A stretch of DNA of 25,478 nucleotides from an uncultured Micromonospora sp. (lineage in GTDB: Bacteria > Actinomycetota > Actinomycetes > Mycobacteriales > Micromonosporaceae): NCBI GenBank assembly GCA_937951935.1, contig CALGAM010000073.1, forward strand, positions 1 to 25,478. Reading direction: 5' to 3'. Both the position numbers and the translations under genes were made by a program. The notes beneath the pieces are model-generated. The model was not told the origin of the DNA. It saw nothing but the letters and a program-made list of their open reading frames with translations, and ran no database searches. Each line of letters starts with the position of its first letter. Position 1 is the stretch's first letter. Below, in pieces: positions 1 through 7,430 of the stretch.

Positions 1-1406
1 CGCATCGGGTGCTTCTCCAACCCCCAGATGCCGTTGTTGCCGACCACGATGACCACGGGCAGCTTCTGCCGCACCAGCGACTCGACGTCCATCAGCGAGA
101 AACCGGCGGCGCCGTCCCCCATCAGCACGCAGATCTGCCGGTCCGGGTAGCTGACCCGGGCCCCCATCGCGTACCCCAGGCCGGTGCCGAGGCAGCCGAA
201 CGGGCCGGGGTCGAGCCAGGTGCCGGGCTGGGCCGGTTCGAGGTAGCGGCCGGCGTACGAGACGAAGTCGCCGCCGTCGCCGATGGTGACCGCGTCCGGG
301 GCGAGGACGCGACGCAGCTCGCCGTAGACCCGGGCCGGCTTGATCGGGTCGGTGTCGGCGGCCATCGCCGCCGCGTCCCGGTCCCGCGCCGCCTCCTCCG
401 CGGCGCGCAGTTCGGCCAGCCACGGCTCGTGGTCGGCCCGGTCGCCGCGGTGGTCCGCGAACGCGGTCAGGATCAGCCGCAGGTCGCCGGCCGGGCTGAC
501 CGCCGGCTGTACGTGCGTGGCACGCTGGCTCGGGGCGTCGACGACGTGCACCACCGTCGCGTCGCCGAAGTCGCCGAAGTTCAGCCGGAAGTCGAGCGGG
601 GTGCCGATCACCGCCACCACGTCGGCCCCACCGAGCGCGACCCGGCGGGCCTTGGAGAAGTGCAGCGGGTGGCCGGGGGGCAGGGCACCCCGCCCCATCC
701 CGTTGGTGAAGACCGGCACCCGCAGCGCCTCGGCGGCGGCTCGCAGCGCCTCGACCGCGTCCGCGGCGTACACGTCGGAACCGGCGACGACGACCGGGCG
801 CCGCGCCTGCGCGATCAGCCGGACGGCGGTGGCGACCTCGTCCGGGTCCGGCTCGATCACCGGTACGGTCGGCGCAGGCAGCTCCGCCTCCCCGGTGGAG
901 AAGATCACCTCCAGCGGAAAGTCGAGAAAGACCGGACCACGGTGCGGGGTGAGCGCGGTGTCGAGGGCGCGCCCGACCGCACCGGCCACGTCGTCGGTGG
1001 CGAGGACGGTGGCGGCGTGCTTGGTCACCGGGGCGACCAGTGGGACGTGGTCGATCTCCTGGAGGCTTCCCGCCCCCCACCGGAAGGCGGGTGCCCGGCC
1101 GCCCAGCACCAGCACCGGGGAGGCGTTGAAGTACGCACTGGTCAGCCCCGAGATGCCGTTGGTGACCCCGGGCCCGGCGGTGAGGACGGCGAGCCCGGGT
1201 CGGCGCTGGAGCTTGGCGACCGCCTCGGCGGCGAAGACCGCGGACTGCTCGTGCCGGACGTCGTAGATCGGGAACCCGCTGCGGTGCGCGGCGTCGTAGA
1301 GCGGGAAGACGTGACCGCCGGAGAGGGTGAACATCTCCCGTACGCCGTACCCGCGCAGCGCCGCCAGCGCCAGCTCGCCACCGTGCCCCTCGACCCGCTC
1401 GGTCAT
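1..1406 (-). CDS. ThDP-dependent acetolactate synthase-like enzyme (IlvG/Rv1820 type), 3' end outside window
   Basis: The first 468 codons are present and the C-terminal end lies beyond the left edge; family members are about 550 residues. The N-terminal pyrimidine-binding domain shows LSGGHVFPLYD and RHEQSAVFAAEA, whose Glu is the ThDP-activating residue, followed by TAGPGVTNGISGL. Near the left edge the ThDP/Mg motif GDGAAGFSLMD...GNN is visible, followed by GIWGLEKHP. This pattern is that of the mycobacterial IlvG (Rv1820) group of acetolactate synthase-like enzymes, which join or cleave 2-oxo acids in the cytoplasm. The true substrate is not established, because this group is often not the main branched-chain synthase. 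The ATG start is preceded by GAGGGGAG at good spacing. The enoyl-CoA hydratase gene lies 111 bp upstream on the same strand, so the two may be co-transcribed, although a palindrome in the gap suggests a separate promoter. Confidence 0.87.
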   Translation of the reverse strand, partial: MTERVEGHGGELALAALRGYGVREMFTLSGGHVFPLYDAAHRSGFPIYDVRHEQSAVFAAEAVAKLQRRPGLAVLTAGPGVTNGISGLTSAYFNASPVLVLGGRAPAFRWGAGSLQEIDHVPLVAPVTKHAATVLATDDVAGAVGRALDTALTPHRGPVFLDFPLEVIFSTGEAELPAPTVPVIEPDPDEVATAVRLIAQARRPVVVAGSDVYAADAVEALRAAAEALRVPVFTNGMGRGALPPGHPLHFSKARRVALGGADVVAVIGTPLDFRLNFGDFGDATVVHVVDAPSQRATHVQPAVSPAGDLRLILTAFADHRGDRADHEPWLAELRAAEEAARDRDAAAMAADTDPIKPARVYGELRRVLAPDAVTIGDGGDFVSYAGRYLEPAQPGTWLDPGPFGCLGTGLGYAMGARVSYPDRQICVLMGDGAAGFSLMDVESLVRQKLPVVIVVGNNGIWGLEKHPM

Positions 1407-1438
1407 CGTCGCTCCCCTCGTCCGTGGCCGAGGTCACA

Positions 1439-1456
1439 GGTTACCGGCCGGTCACC
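1439..1456. promoter_or_regulatory. Near-perfect 18-bp palindrome upstream of the ThDP enzyme
   Basis: GGTTACCGGCCGGTCACC has matching arms GGTnACCGG/CCGGTnACC with one mismatched pair. It lies 33 bp upstream of the ThDP-enzyme start. On the minus strand it overlaps TAACCT, which fits a -10 element, so repressor binding here could block the promoter. The regulator is unknown and no clear -35 is seen. Confidence 0.35.
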
Positions 1457-1517
1457 ACGGGGTTCGGCCACGGTCCGTGGGCGGTCGCGGTCCCCGGTCG
1501 GCGACCCGCCACCGGCC

Positions 1518-2291
1518 TCACCGGCCGGTGAAGTCGGGCTTGCGCTTGGCGATGAAGGCGGCCATCCCCTCCCGCCGGTCGTCGGTGGCGAACAGCGACG
1601 CGAACAGCTGGCTCTCCCAGGCCAGCCCCGAGGCGAGGTCCAGCTCCAGGCCGCCGTCGATCGCCAGCTTCGCCGCCCGCAGCGCCTGGGCCGGGCCGGT
1701 GACGTACGGCCGGACCAGGGCGACCGCCTCGTCGTACACCGCGTCGGCCGGGACCACCCGGTCGACCAGGCCGATCCGCAGCGCCTCGGCCGCGTCGACC
1801 ATCCGACCCGACATGATCAGGTCCTTGGCCCGGGCCGGACCGACCAACCGGGCGAGCCGCTGCGTACCACCCGCACCCGGGATGATGCCGAGCTTGATCT
1901 CCGGCTGGCCGAGCTTGGCGTCCTCGGCGGCCACCCGCCAGTCACAGGCCAGTGCCAGCTCGCAGCCGCCGCCGAGGGCGTATCCGGTGATCGCCGCGAC
2001 CACCGGCTTCGGGATCCGGGCCAGCGCCCCGATCGCGGCGGAGATGTCGGCGGCCCGCTGCACCATGTCGACGTACGACATGTCGGCCATCTCCTTGATG
2101 TCCGCACCGGCCGCGAAGACCTTCTCCCCGCCGTACACCACGACCGCCCGGATCTCGGGGTCGGCGGCGACCTGCGTGGCGGCGGCCCGCAACTCCTCCT
2201 GCACCTGGACGTTCAGGGCGTTCATCGGCGGCCGGTCCAACCGGATCGTGCCGATACCGTCGCTGGTCTCCACCCGGACGAAGTCGCCCAC
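1518..2291 (-). CDS. Enoyl-CoA hydratase/isomerase family protein (crotonase fold)
   Basis: A 257-residue cytoplasmic protein of normal crotonase length. It has the oxyanion-hole segments AAGADIKEM and GYALGGGCELALACD, then KLGQPEIKLGIIPGAGGTQRL, which carries the Glu expected in true hydratases, and ends FIAKRKPDFTGR as in short-chain enoyl-CoA hydratases. The expected reaction is hydration of trans-2-enoyl-CoA in fatty-acid or amino-acid breakdown, but the chain length cannot be told. I chose the GTG at 2291 because GGAGGTGG lies just upstream. The open frame extends to a GTG at 2324, but that would put the Shine-Dalgarno inside the gene. The ThDP enzyme follows on the same strand, and the divergent DUF6232-like genes begin 240 bp away. 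Confidence 0.92.
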   Translation of the reverse strand: MGDFVRVETSDGIGTIRLDRPPMNALNVQVQEELRAAATQVAADPEIRAVVVYGGEKVFAAGADIKEMADMSYVDMVQRAADISAAIGALARIPKPVVAAITGYALGGGCELALACDWRVAAEDAKLGQPEIKLGIIPGAGGTQRLARLVGPARAKDLIMSGRMVDAAEALRIGLVDRVVPADAVYDEAVALVRPYVTGPAQALRAAKLAIDGGLELDLASGLAWESQLFASLFATDDRREGMAAFIAKRKPDFTGR

Positions 2292-2483
2292 AACCCACCT
2301 CCACATCACGGTCGCGTGGCCCACCTTAACGCCCGATCAGCAGTCGCGGCGTGGACCGGGTCCGTTCGGCGCCGACGGCCGGCAGGGTGGCGGGGTTCTC
2401 GTTACCCTGGGCGACGTCGGCCGTGGGCCCGATCTTCCCGCGGCACGGCGTGTCGGGCCGCCCCGGAGGCGGTGACGTGACGG

Positions 2484-2551
2484 CCCACCAGGACGGACGA
2501 CGACCCACCAGGACGATGACCTACCACGACGGATGACGACCTACTACGACG
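2484..2551 (+). repeat. Short direct repeats before and across the first DUF6232-like start
   Basis: CCCACCAGGACG occurs at 2484 and again at 2504, a 20-bp period. Immediately after, GATGACCTACCACGACG (2515-2531) is repeated as GATGACGACCTACTACGACG (2532-2551), the second copy holding the gene's start codon. The upstream copy creates a six-codon frame (MTYHDG) whose TGA overlaps the real ATG as ATGA. This looks like local duplication that left a vestigial copy of the N-terminus, or a coupled leader. There is no strong Shine-Dalgarno for either start. Confidence 0.5.
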
Positions 2552-3006
2552 AGGGCCAGGTACGGGTCACCTCGGAGGTGGTCCGGGTCGCGGGGCGGGC
2601 GTACCCGCTGCGGGACATCGCCCGGATCTGGCACGTCCGGGCCGGACGCCGCTGGGGCGTCCTGGCCGGACGCGGCGCCCTGCTGGTGTCCCTCGCCGGC
2701 CCGTTGGTCGCCGCCGTGGCCGTCCTCCTGGTCGCGGTACGCCTGCGTGCCCCGCTCGCCGTCACGGTCGCCGCCGTCGGGGTTTCCGTCCTGCTCGGAC
2801 TGGCCGCCGCCCCGGTCACCGACCTTCTGCTCGACCGGATCGACCGCAGCTACGACCAGGGCAGCCACCACCTGGAGATCTGGGCGCAGTGGCGGGGCAG
2901 GCCGGTGCGGCTGCTCCGCACCGGCGACGCGTCACGGTTCGGCCGGATCTACCGTGCCCTGCAGCGGGCGGTCGAGCAGCACACGACGGACAGTGCCCGC
3001 CGCTGA
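2533..3006 (+). CDS. DUF6232-like membrane protein, first copy
   Basis: A 157-residue protein of unknown function. It starts MTTYYDEGQVRVTSEVVRV, a short beta-rich N-terminus typical of the actinobacterial family I recognise as DUF6232. Two hydrophobic segments follow at about residues 47-70 and 73-97, then a conserved-looking C-terminus with LLRTGDASRFGRIYRALQRAVEQH. It shares this plan and many residues with the next gene downstream: VRVTS, a W-H pair near residue 33, RSY, R-LRT-DA-RFG-IYRA-QRAVEQH. The two are therefore paralogues, probably from a tandem duplication. The protein probably sits in the membrane with both ends in the cytoplasm. Its 3' part overlaps the antisense tail of the P450 frame, which I consider spurious. 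The name rests on memory of the family; no function is proposed. Confidence 0.75.
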   Translation: MTTYYDEGQVRVTSEVVRVAGRAYPLRDIARIWHVRAGRRWGVLAGRGALLVSLAGPLVAAVAVLLVAVRLRAPLAVTVAAVGVSVLLGLAAAPVTDLLLDRIDRSYDQGSHHLEIWAQWRGRPVRLLRTGDASRFGRIYRALQRAVEQHTTDSARR

Positions 3007-4870
3007 CCACGCCGACCGTCCATCCGGTGGGGTGGCCCGGGCCGACGCGGCACGTCGCCGCCACGGTTGACGGGCGCGCTTTGCTGGAATGGTGACGCTC
3101 TATTACCGGGACGACACGGTGCGGGTCACCTCCGACGTCATCCAGGCGAACGGGCACGTGGTGCCGGTCGCCGAGGTGACCTACGTCTGGCACACCCGCG
3201 GCCCCGGCACCGCCCGGACCCGGACCCGGCTGCTCGGCCGGGGCGTGTTGATCTTCCTCTTCTCGATTCCGCCGCTGGTCGCGGTGATCTGTGTGCTGTC
3301 GCTCGCCTACTCCGCCCACGAGCGGAACCAGTGGCGGCTCGCCGCGGTGATCCTGGCCGCCTGCGCGGTCGGGGCCTTCGCGCTCATGCCGTTCCTGGAG
3401 CTGCCGCTGACCTGGCTGGACCGCTCCTACGAGAAGGGCGTCCGGGTCCAGGAACTCTGGGTGCAGTACCGCGGCCGGGAGGTCATGCTGGTCCGCACCG
3501 CCGACGCGCTCCGGTTCGGCCAGATCTACCGGGCCATCCAACGGGCCGTCGAGCAGCACGGCGCGGAACGCTGACGCCGGGTACGTCAGGGCGCCGGTGA
3601 CCGGGGGGGTGCGTGACGGCCCGGACGCCCGCCGGCCGCCGTCGGTCTGGCGGGCGCCGGCCAGGGTGACCGGCAGCGCCGACAGGCCCCGGATCAGCAC
3701 GCTGGGGCGCCAGGCGAGCTGCTCGACCGGCACCGCCAGCCGCATCCCGGGGAACCGACGGGCCAGCGCGCCGAAGGCGACCTGTCCCTCCAGCCGGGCC
3801 AGCGGCGCGCCGAGGCAGTAGTGGACGCCGTGCCCGAAGGCGAGGTTCGGCACGGCCGGCCGGTCCAGGAGCAGCCGGTCGGGGTCGGGGAAGCGGTCCG
3901 GGTCCCGGTTGGCCGCCGCCAGCGACACCAGCACGACGGCACCGGCGGGAATGAGCTGCCCGCCCAGCTCGACCGGTTCCACCGCGGTCCGGAAGGTCGC
4001 GGTCTGCACCGGTCCCTCGTAGCGCAGGCACTCCTCGACGACCCCCGGCAGCAGCTCCGGCTCGGCCACCACCCGCGCCCACCGCGCCGGCTCCGACAGC
4101 AACAGCAGCACGCCGTTGGCGATCAGGTTGGTCGTCGTCTCGTGGCCGGCGAGCAGCAGCAGGTAGACCATCGAGGTCAGCTCGTCGTCGGTCAACCGGT
4201 CGCCCTGGTCCCGGACGGTGAGCAGGGCCGTGAGCAGGTCGTCGCCCGGGTGCCGACGCTTGTCCGCCAGCAGCCCGCGGACGTGGTCCAGCAGGGCCAG
4301 CACCGCCGGAACCCACCCGGCCACGTCCATCGGACCGGCGAGGACCGCGTTGACCCAGCCCCGGAAGGCGCTCCGGTCCTCGGCGGGGATGCCGAGCAGC
4401 TCGCAGATCACCTCGATCGGCAGCGGGGCGGCGTACGCGTCGAGCAGGTCCACCGTGGCGGCGCCGGTTCCGGCGGCCGTGGCGGCGAGGTCGTCGAGCA
4501 GGCGGTCCGCGATCTGCTCGATCCACGGACGCATCGCGGCGACCCGACGGGGGGCGAAGGGTCCGGAGACCAGCCGACGCAGCCGGGTGTGGTCCGGCGG
4601 GTCGGCGGAGAGCATGTGCCGGTTCAGCGCCCGCTCGACCTCCTCCGGCACCAGCGTCCGGACGTTGACCCCGCCGGCCGGCTTCGCGGCCTTGCTCAGT
4701 CGCGGGTCGCCCAACGCCCGCTGCGCGTCGTCGTACCGCGTCACCAGCCACGCGGTGGTGCCGGTCGGCAACGTGATCTCGACCACCGGGCTCTCGCGGC
4801 GTATCCGCGCCAGTACGTCGTGCAGATCCCAGCCGCTGGCGAGGGGATTGGCAACGGGTGCGGTCGACAC
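2816..4870 (-). CDS. Cytochrome P450 with abnormal C-terminal read-through
   Basis: A soluble bacterial class I P450 (CYP105/107-like). It has the I-helix oxygen-activation motif AGHETTT (residues 241-247), helix-K E280-x-x-R283, and the haem loop FGHGVHYCLG with Cys352 as the iron ligand. The conserved fold ends around residue 403 (LSALPVTLAG), the normal size. As read, however, the frame has no stop until 2816, giving 684 residues. The last 280 are low-complexity and antisense to the two DUF6232-like genes. A run of seven G at 3603-3609 lies just past the conserved end; removing one base there gives a TGA at 3586-3588 and a 427-residue protein ending 11 bp from the convergent gene. I take 3586-4870 as the likely real extent. 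The start is GTG. It probably hydroxylates a small molecule using separate ferredoxin partners; no substrate can be named. Confidence 0.85.
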   Translation of the reverse strand: MSTAPVANPLASGWDLHDVLARIRRESPVVEITLPTGTTAWLVTRYDDAQRALGDPRLSKAAKPAGGVNVRTLVPEEVERALNRHMLSADPPDHTRLRRLVSGPFAPRRVAAMRPWIEQIADRLLDDLAATAAGTGAATVDLLDAYAAPLPIEVICELLGIPAEDRSAFRGWVNAVLAGPMDVAGWVPAVLALLDHVRGLLADKRRHPGDDLLTALLTVRDQGDRLTDDELTSMVYLLLLAGHETTTNLIANGVLLLLSEPARWARVVAEPELLPGVVEECLRYEGPVQTATFRTAVEPVELGGQLIPAGAVVLVSLAAANRDPDRFPDPDRLLLDRPAVPNLAFGHGVHYCLGAPLARLEGQVAFGALARRFPGMRLAVPVEQLAWRPSVLIRGLSALPVTLAGARQTDGGRRASGPSRTPPVTGALTYPASAFRAVLLDGPLDGPVDLAEPERVGGADQHDLPAAVLHPEFLDPDALLVGAVQPGQRQLQERHEREGPDRAGGQDHRGEPPLVPLVGGVGERQHTDHRDQRRNREEEDQHAPAEQPGPGPGGAGAAGVPDVGHLGDRHHVPVRLDDVGGDPHRVVPVIERHHSSKARPSTVAATCRVGPGHPTGWTVGVVSGGHCPSCAARPPAAGHGRSGRTVTRRRCGAAAPACPATAPRSPGGGCPGRSCGRSGRAEGR
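3089..3574 (+). CDS. DUF6232-like membrane protein, second copy
   Basis: A 161-residue paralogue of the preceding gene, 82 bp downstream on the same strand. It opens MVTLYYRDDTVRVTSDVIQ and has two hydrophobic segments (about 50-75 and 83-108). It ends with VRTADALRFGQIYRAIQRAVEQH, nearly the same tail as its neighbour. Codons are strongly G/C at the third position in this frame. With the paralogy, that supports a real gene even though the P450 frame runs antisense over its whole length. TTGACG lies 17-22 bp before the ATG, possibly part of a promoter, but no good -10 follows. The ribosome-binding site is weak (CTGGA directly before the ATG; GTG at 3092 is an alternative start). Function unknown; the second member of a probable two-gene unit. 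Confidence 0.75.
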   Translation: MVTLYYRDDTVRVTSDVIQANGHVVPVAEVTYVWHTRGPGTARTRTRLLGRGVLIFLFSIPPLVAVICVLSLAYSAHERNQWRLAAVILAACAVGAFALMPFLELPLTWLDRSYEKGVRVQELWVQYRGREVMLVRTADALRFGQIYRAIQRAVEQHGAER

Positions 4871-4955
4871 GGCCTCTGCTCCCGGTCCTCGTTCCGGCTC
4901 CGCCGGGGCGGCGGGTCCGCCGGCGGCAGACCCGGTCGATCGTCACGGCATCTCA

Positions 4956-4988
4956 CGACAGATGTCGACATGGAACCCGACAGTGTCG
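4956..4988. promoter_or_regulatory. Two inverted-repeat sites upstream of the P450 gene
   Basis: Site 1 is CGACAgaTGTCG (4956-4967) and site 2 is CGACAgTGTCG (4978-4988). The same CGACA/TGTCG arms occur twice with centres about 21.5 bp apart, close to two helical turns on one face of DNA. Site 1 also overlaps the palindrome TGTCGACA. They lie 86-118 bp upstream of the P450 GTG and just after the yccF stop codon. This layout fits an operator for a dimeric TetR- or MarR-type regulator binding twice. The regulator is not identified. Confidence 0.45.
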
Positions 4989-5000
4989 AAATCCCCCTCC

Positions 5001-5378
5001 TCAGACCTTCACCACCTCGCGTCCCAGCGGCCAGAACGCGGCCGGGACCAGCTTGAAGTTCGCGATGCCGAACGGGATGCCGATGATCGTGACGCAGAGT
5101 GTGACCGCCGCGACGATGTGGGCCAGGGCGAGCCACCATCCGGCCAGCACCACCCAGAGCACGTTCGCCAGTCCGGAAGCGAGCCCGGCCCCGGGCTTGG
5201 TCACCAGGGTGCGGCCGAACGGCCAGAGCGAGTAGGACGCCAGCCGCAGCGCGGCGACCCCGAACGGGATGGTCACGACCAGCGCGAAGCAGACCAGCGC
5301 CGCGAGGCCGTAGCCGACGGCGAGGACGATGCCGCTGCCGAAGATCAGCCAGAGGACGTTGAGGAGGAACCGCACCAT
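5001..5378 (-). CDS. yccF: YccF-domain inner-membrane protein
   Basis: A small integral membrane protein of 125 residues from the chosen ATG. It contains two copies of the YccF (DUF307) repeat: MVRFLLNVLWLIFG...IPFGVAALRLASYSLWPFGR and LANVLWVVLAGWW...IPFGIANFKLVPAAFWPLGR. Each pairs a hydrophobic segment with an IPFG(V/I)A element and a closing PFGR/PLGR. This internal duplication and the length match the family. The biochemical role of YccF is not established. The frame opens at a GTG at 5399, but the ATG at 5378 matches where the family begins. It lies 63 bp downstream of the ribokinase gene and 130 bp upstream of the P450 gene on the same strand, so the three could share a transcript, although the dyads in the second gap suggest an internal promoter. 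Confidence 0.88.
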   Translation of the reverse strand: MVRFLLNVLWLIFGSGIVLAVGYGLAALVCFALVVTIPFGVAALRLASYSLWPFGRTLVTKPGAGLASGLANVLWVVLAGWWLALAHIVAAVTLCVTIIGIPFGIANFKLVPAAFWPLGREVVKV

Positions 5379-5441
5379 GCGACCAGGGTGCACCGGCACG
5401 GCAAACAGGGCCCGTCACGCCGCCGGCCCCCGGTCGGTCGG

Positions 5442-6344
5442 TCAGCCGGGCACGTACAGCTCGTCGATCTCGGAGCGGAACGGCAGCGCCACCGAGGCGC
5501 CCAGTTTGCGCGCACAGGCCGCCCCGGCCGCGCTGGCCCAGCGGACCGCGTCGACCAGGTCCCGTCCCTCACCCCAGGCCACCGCGAGCGCCCCGGTGAA
5601 CGCGTCACCGGCGGCGGTGGAGTCGACCAGCTCCACCTTGACCGCCGGCACGTGCAGCGCGGTGCCGTCCCGGTCGCCGTACCAGGCGCCCTGCCGGCCC
5701 AGGGTCAGCACCGCCCGGGGGACGACGTCGAGCAACGCCCCGGGTTCGGCGTAACCCGGCCCGATGATGGCTCGGGCCTCGGCCTCGTTGACCACCAGCA
5801 GGTCCACCAGGTCGAGCAACTCGACCGGGACCGGTTGCGCCGGCGCCGCGTTGAGCAACACCCGGGTACCGGACTCCCGGGCGGCCCGGGCCGCCTCGGT
5901 CACCGTCTGCACCGGGATCTCCAGCTGCGCGACCAGGACGTCCGCCTGCCGAACCGCGGCCAGTTCGGCCTCGGTCAGCCCGACGAAGGCCGAGTTGGCC
6001 GCCGGGGTCACCACGATGGTGTTCTCCCCGTCCGCGTCCACGGTGACGATCGCCACGCCCGAGGAGCCGTACACCACGCGGATCCGCTCGGTGTCGACTC
6101 CGGCGGCGGCGATGCGGGCCTTGAGGGTCACCCCGAACGCGTCGGAGCCGATCGCGCCGAGCAGCGCCGTGTCGCCACCGGCCCGGCTGGCCGCGATCGC
6201 CTGGTTGGCACCCTTGCCGCCGGCCACCATGACGAAGTCGGTACCGAAGACGGTCTCCCCCGGTTTCGGCAGCACCGCCGTGGTCACCACCAGGTCCATG
6301 TTGGCGCTGCCCATCACGACGATTCGCGGTCGCTGCCGTCCCAC
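5442..6344 (-). CDS. rbsK: Ribokinase (PfkB family carbohydrate kinase)
   Basis: A 300-residue cytoplasmic enzyme that phosphorylates D-ribose at O5 with ATP. The N-terminal GSANMDLVV and the family signature GGKGANQAIAASRAGG are present. The C-terminal PfkB signature DSTAAGDAFTGALA carries the catalytic Asp of the GDAF motif. NAAPAQPVP and VNEAEA are also typical of RbsK. Length is normal. The start is the GTG at 6344, placed five bases after GGGAGG; the frame also allows a GTG at 6350, which would overlap that ribosome-binding site. It begins 74 bp from the divergent luciferase-like gene, so the two promoters share a short region. No ribose transporter or LacI repressor lies beside it, so salvage of ribose from nucleosides is a plausible role. 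Confidence 0.93.
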   Translation of the reverse strand: MGRQRPRIVVMGSANMDLVVTTAVLPKPGETVFGTDFVMVAGGKGANQAIAASRAGGDTALLGAIGSDAFGVTLKARIAAAGVDTERIRVVYGSSGVAIVTVDADGENTIVVTPAANSAFVGLTEAELAAVRQADVLVAQLEIPVQTVTEAARAARESGTRVLLNAAPAQPVPVELLDLVDLLVVNEAEARAIIGPGYAEPGALLDVVPRAVLTLGRQGAWYGDRDGTALHVPAVKVELVDSTAAGDAFTGALAVAWGEGRDLVDAVRWASAAGAACARKLGASVALPFRSEIDELYVPG

Positions 6345-6418
6345 CGACACCTCCCGATCCGGCGAATGCCCGAGTCTAGAGCGGATGGGCGCCGAACGCT
6401 TCTGGCAGGCTGCACGGC

Positions 6419-7411
6419 ATGGGCCAGATGCCGATCGGAGTGCTGTACCGCGGCCACACCCCGCCGGAGCAGCTGCCGGCGTACGCCCGGCTGGTGGAGC
6501 GGCTCGGCTACGACGAGCTGTGGGTGGTGGAGGACTCCTTCTTCGGCGGCGCCGTCTCCACCGCCGCCGTCGCGGCGGCGGCGACCGACACCCTCCGCAT
6601 CGGCATCGGCATCCTGCCGGCGGTGTTCCGCAACCCGGCGTTGGCCGCCATGGAACTGGCCAACCTGGCCCGGCTCTTCCCGGGACGGATCCTGCCCGGT
6701 TTCGGGCACGGCAGGTCGGCCGGGGTACGCCGGGTCGCGGCCGGCCACCCGTCCCCGCTGGCGGTGCTCGGCGAGACGGTCACGGCGGTCCGCGCGCTGC
6801 TCGCCGGCCAGACCGTCACCGTGACCGGCCGGCACGCCCGCCTCGCCGAGGTGGCGCTGGAGTTTCCGCCGGAGCGGCCGCCGCCGATCGCCACGGGCGT
6901 CCGCAACGCGCGTTCGCTGCGGCTGTCCGGCCGGGTCGCCGACGGCACGGTCCTGGCCGGGTGCGCGAGCCCCGAGTACGTCCGCTGGGCCCGACGCCTC
7001 ATCGACGAGGGGCGCCGGGAGGCCGGGCGGACCGACGACCATCGGCTCACCGTCTACGTCCACCTGGACCTCGACGAGACCCGGGACAGCGCCCGGCGGG
7101 AGATCGCCACCCGGCTCGTCGACGGCGGGCCGCTCTCCCCGGCCGACGCCGAACTGGCCGACGAACTCGCCGCGCTGCTGGCCGCCACGCCCGGCGTGGC
7201 GGCACTGGCGGCGGCGCTGCCCGAGCGCTTCCTGGAGCGGTTCGCGGCGGCCGGCACCGCCGAGCAGTGTGCGGCGGCGGTGGCCCGGCTCCGCGACGCC
7301 AGCGCGGACGCGGTCGTCCTCGTCCCGCCGCGCGACGCCCCGTCGGCGGTGGCCCAGCTCACCCTGGCGGCGGAGTCGCTGCTGCCGATGCTGCGCGCCG
7401 CCACCGGCTGA
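6419..7411 (+). CDS. LLM-class flavin-dependent oxidoreductase (luciferase-like)
   Basis: A 330-residue TIM-barrel protein of the bacterial luciferase-like monooxygenase superfamily, which uses FMN or coenzyme F420. Seen in the sequence: IGVLYRG at the first strand, LVERLGYDELWVVEDSFFGGA, then RIGIGILPAVFRNPALAAMELANLARLFPGR and a GFGHG turn. These give the conserved order of the F420-type members. The C-terminal half is Ala/Glu-rich and helical. Whether the cofactor is F420 (usual in actinomycetes) or FMN cannot be told, and the substrate is unknown. An ATG at 6428 is a possible alternative start; no strong Shine-Dalgarno is visible. It diverges from the ribokinase gene and converges on the ABC ATPase gene with 19 bp between the stops. 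Confidence 0.88.
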   Translation: MGQMPIGVLYRGHTPPEQLPAYARLVERLGYDELWVVEDSFFGGAVSTAAVAAAATDTLRIGIGILPAVFRNPALAAMELANLARLFPGRILPGFGHGRSAGVRRVAAGHPSPLAVLGETVTAVRALLAGQTVTVTGRHARLAEVALEFPPERPPPIATGVRNARSLRLSGRVADGTVLAGCASPEYVRWARRLIDEGRREAGRTDDHRLTVYVHLDLDETRDSARREIATRLVDGGPLSPADAELADELAALLAATPGVAALAAALPERFLERFAAAGTAEQCAAAVARLRDASADAVVLVPPRDAPSAVAQLTLAAESLLPMLRAATG

Positions 7412-7430
7412 CGGGGTGCCCGGGGCCGGC

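Noticed and set aside
9..2480. An 823-codon plus-strand open frame over the ThDP enzyme and hydratase genes
   Set aside because: Antisense shadow with low-complexity composition; both minus-strand genes have intact catalytic motifs.
3483..4946. A 487-codon minus-strand frame offset from the P450
   Set aside because: Shadow frame; the P450 motifs are all in the other minus-strand frame.
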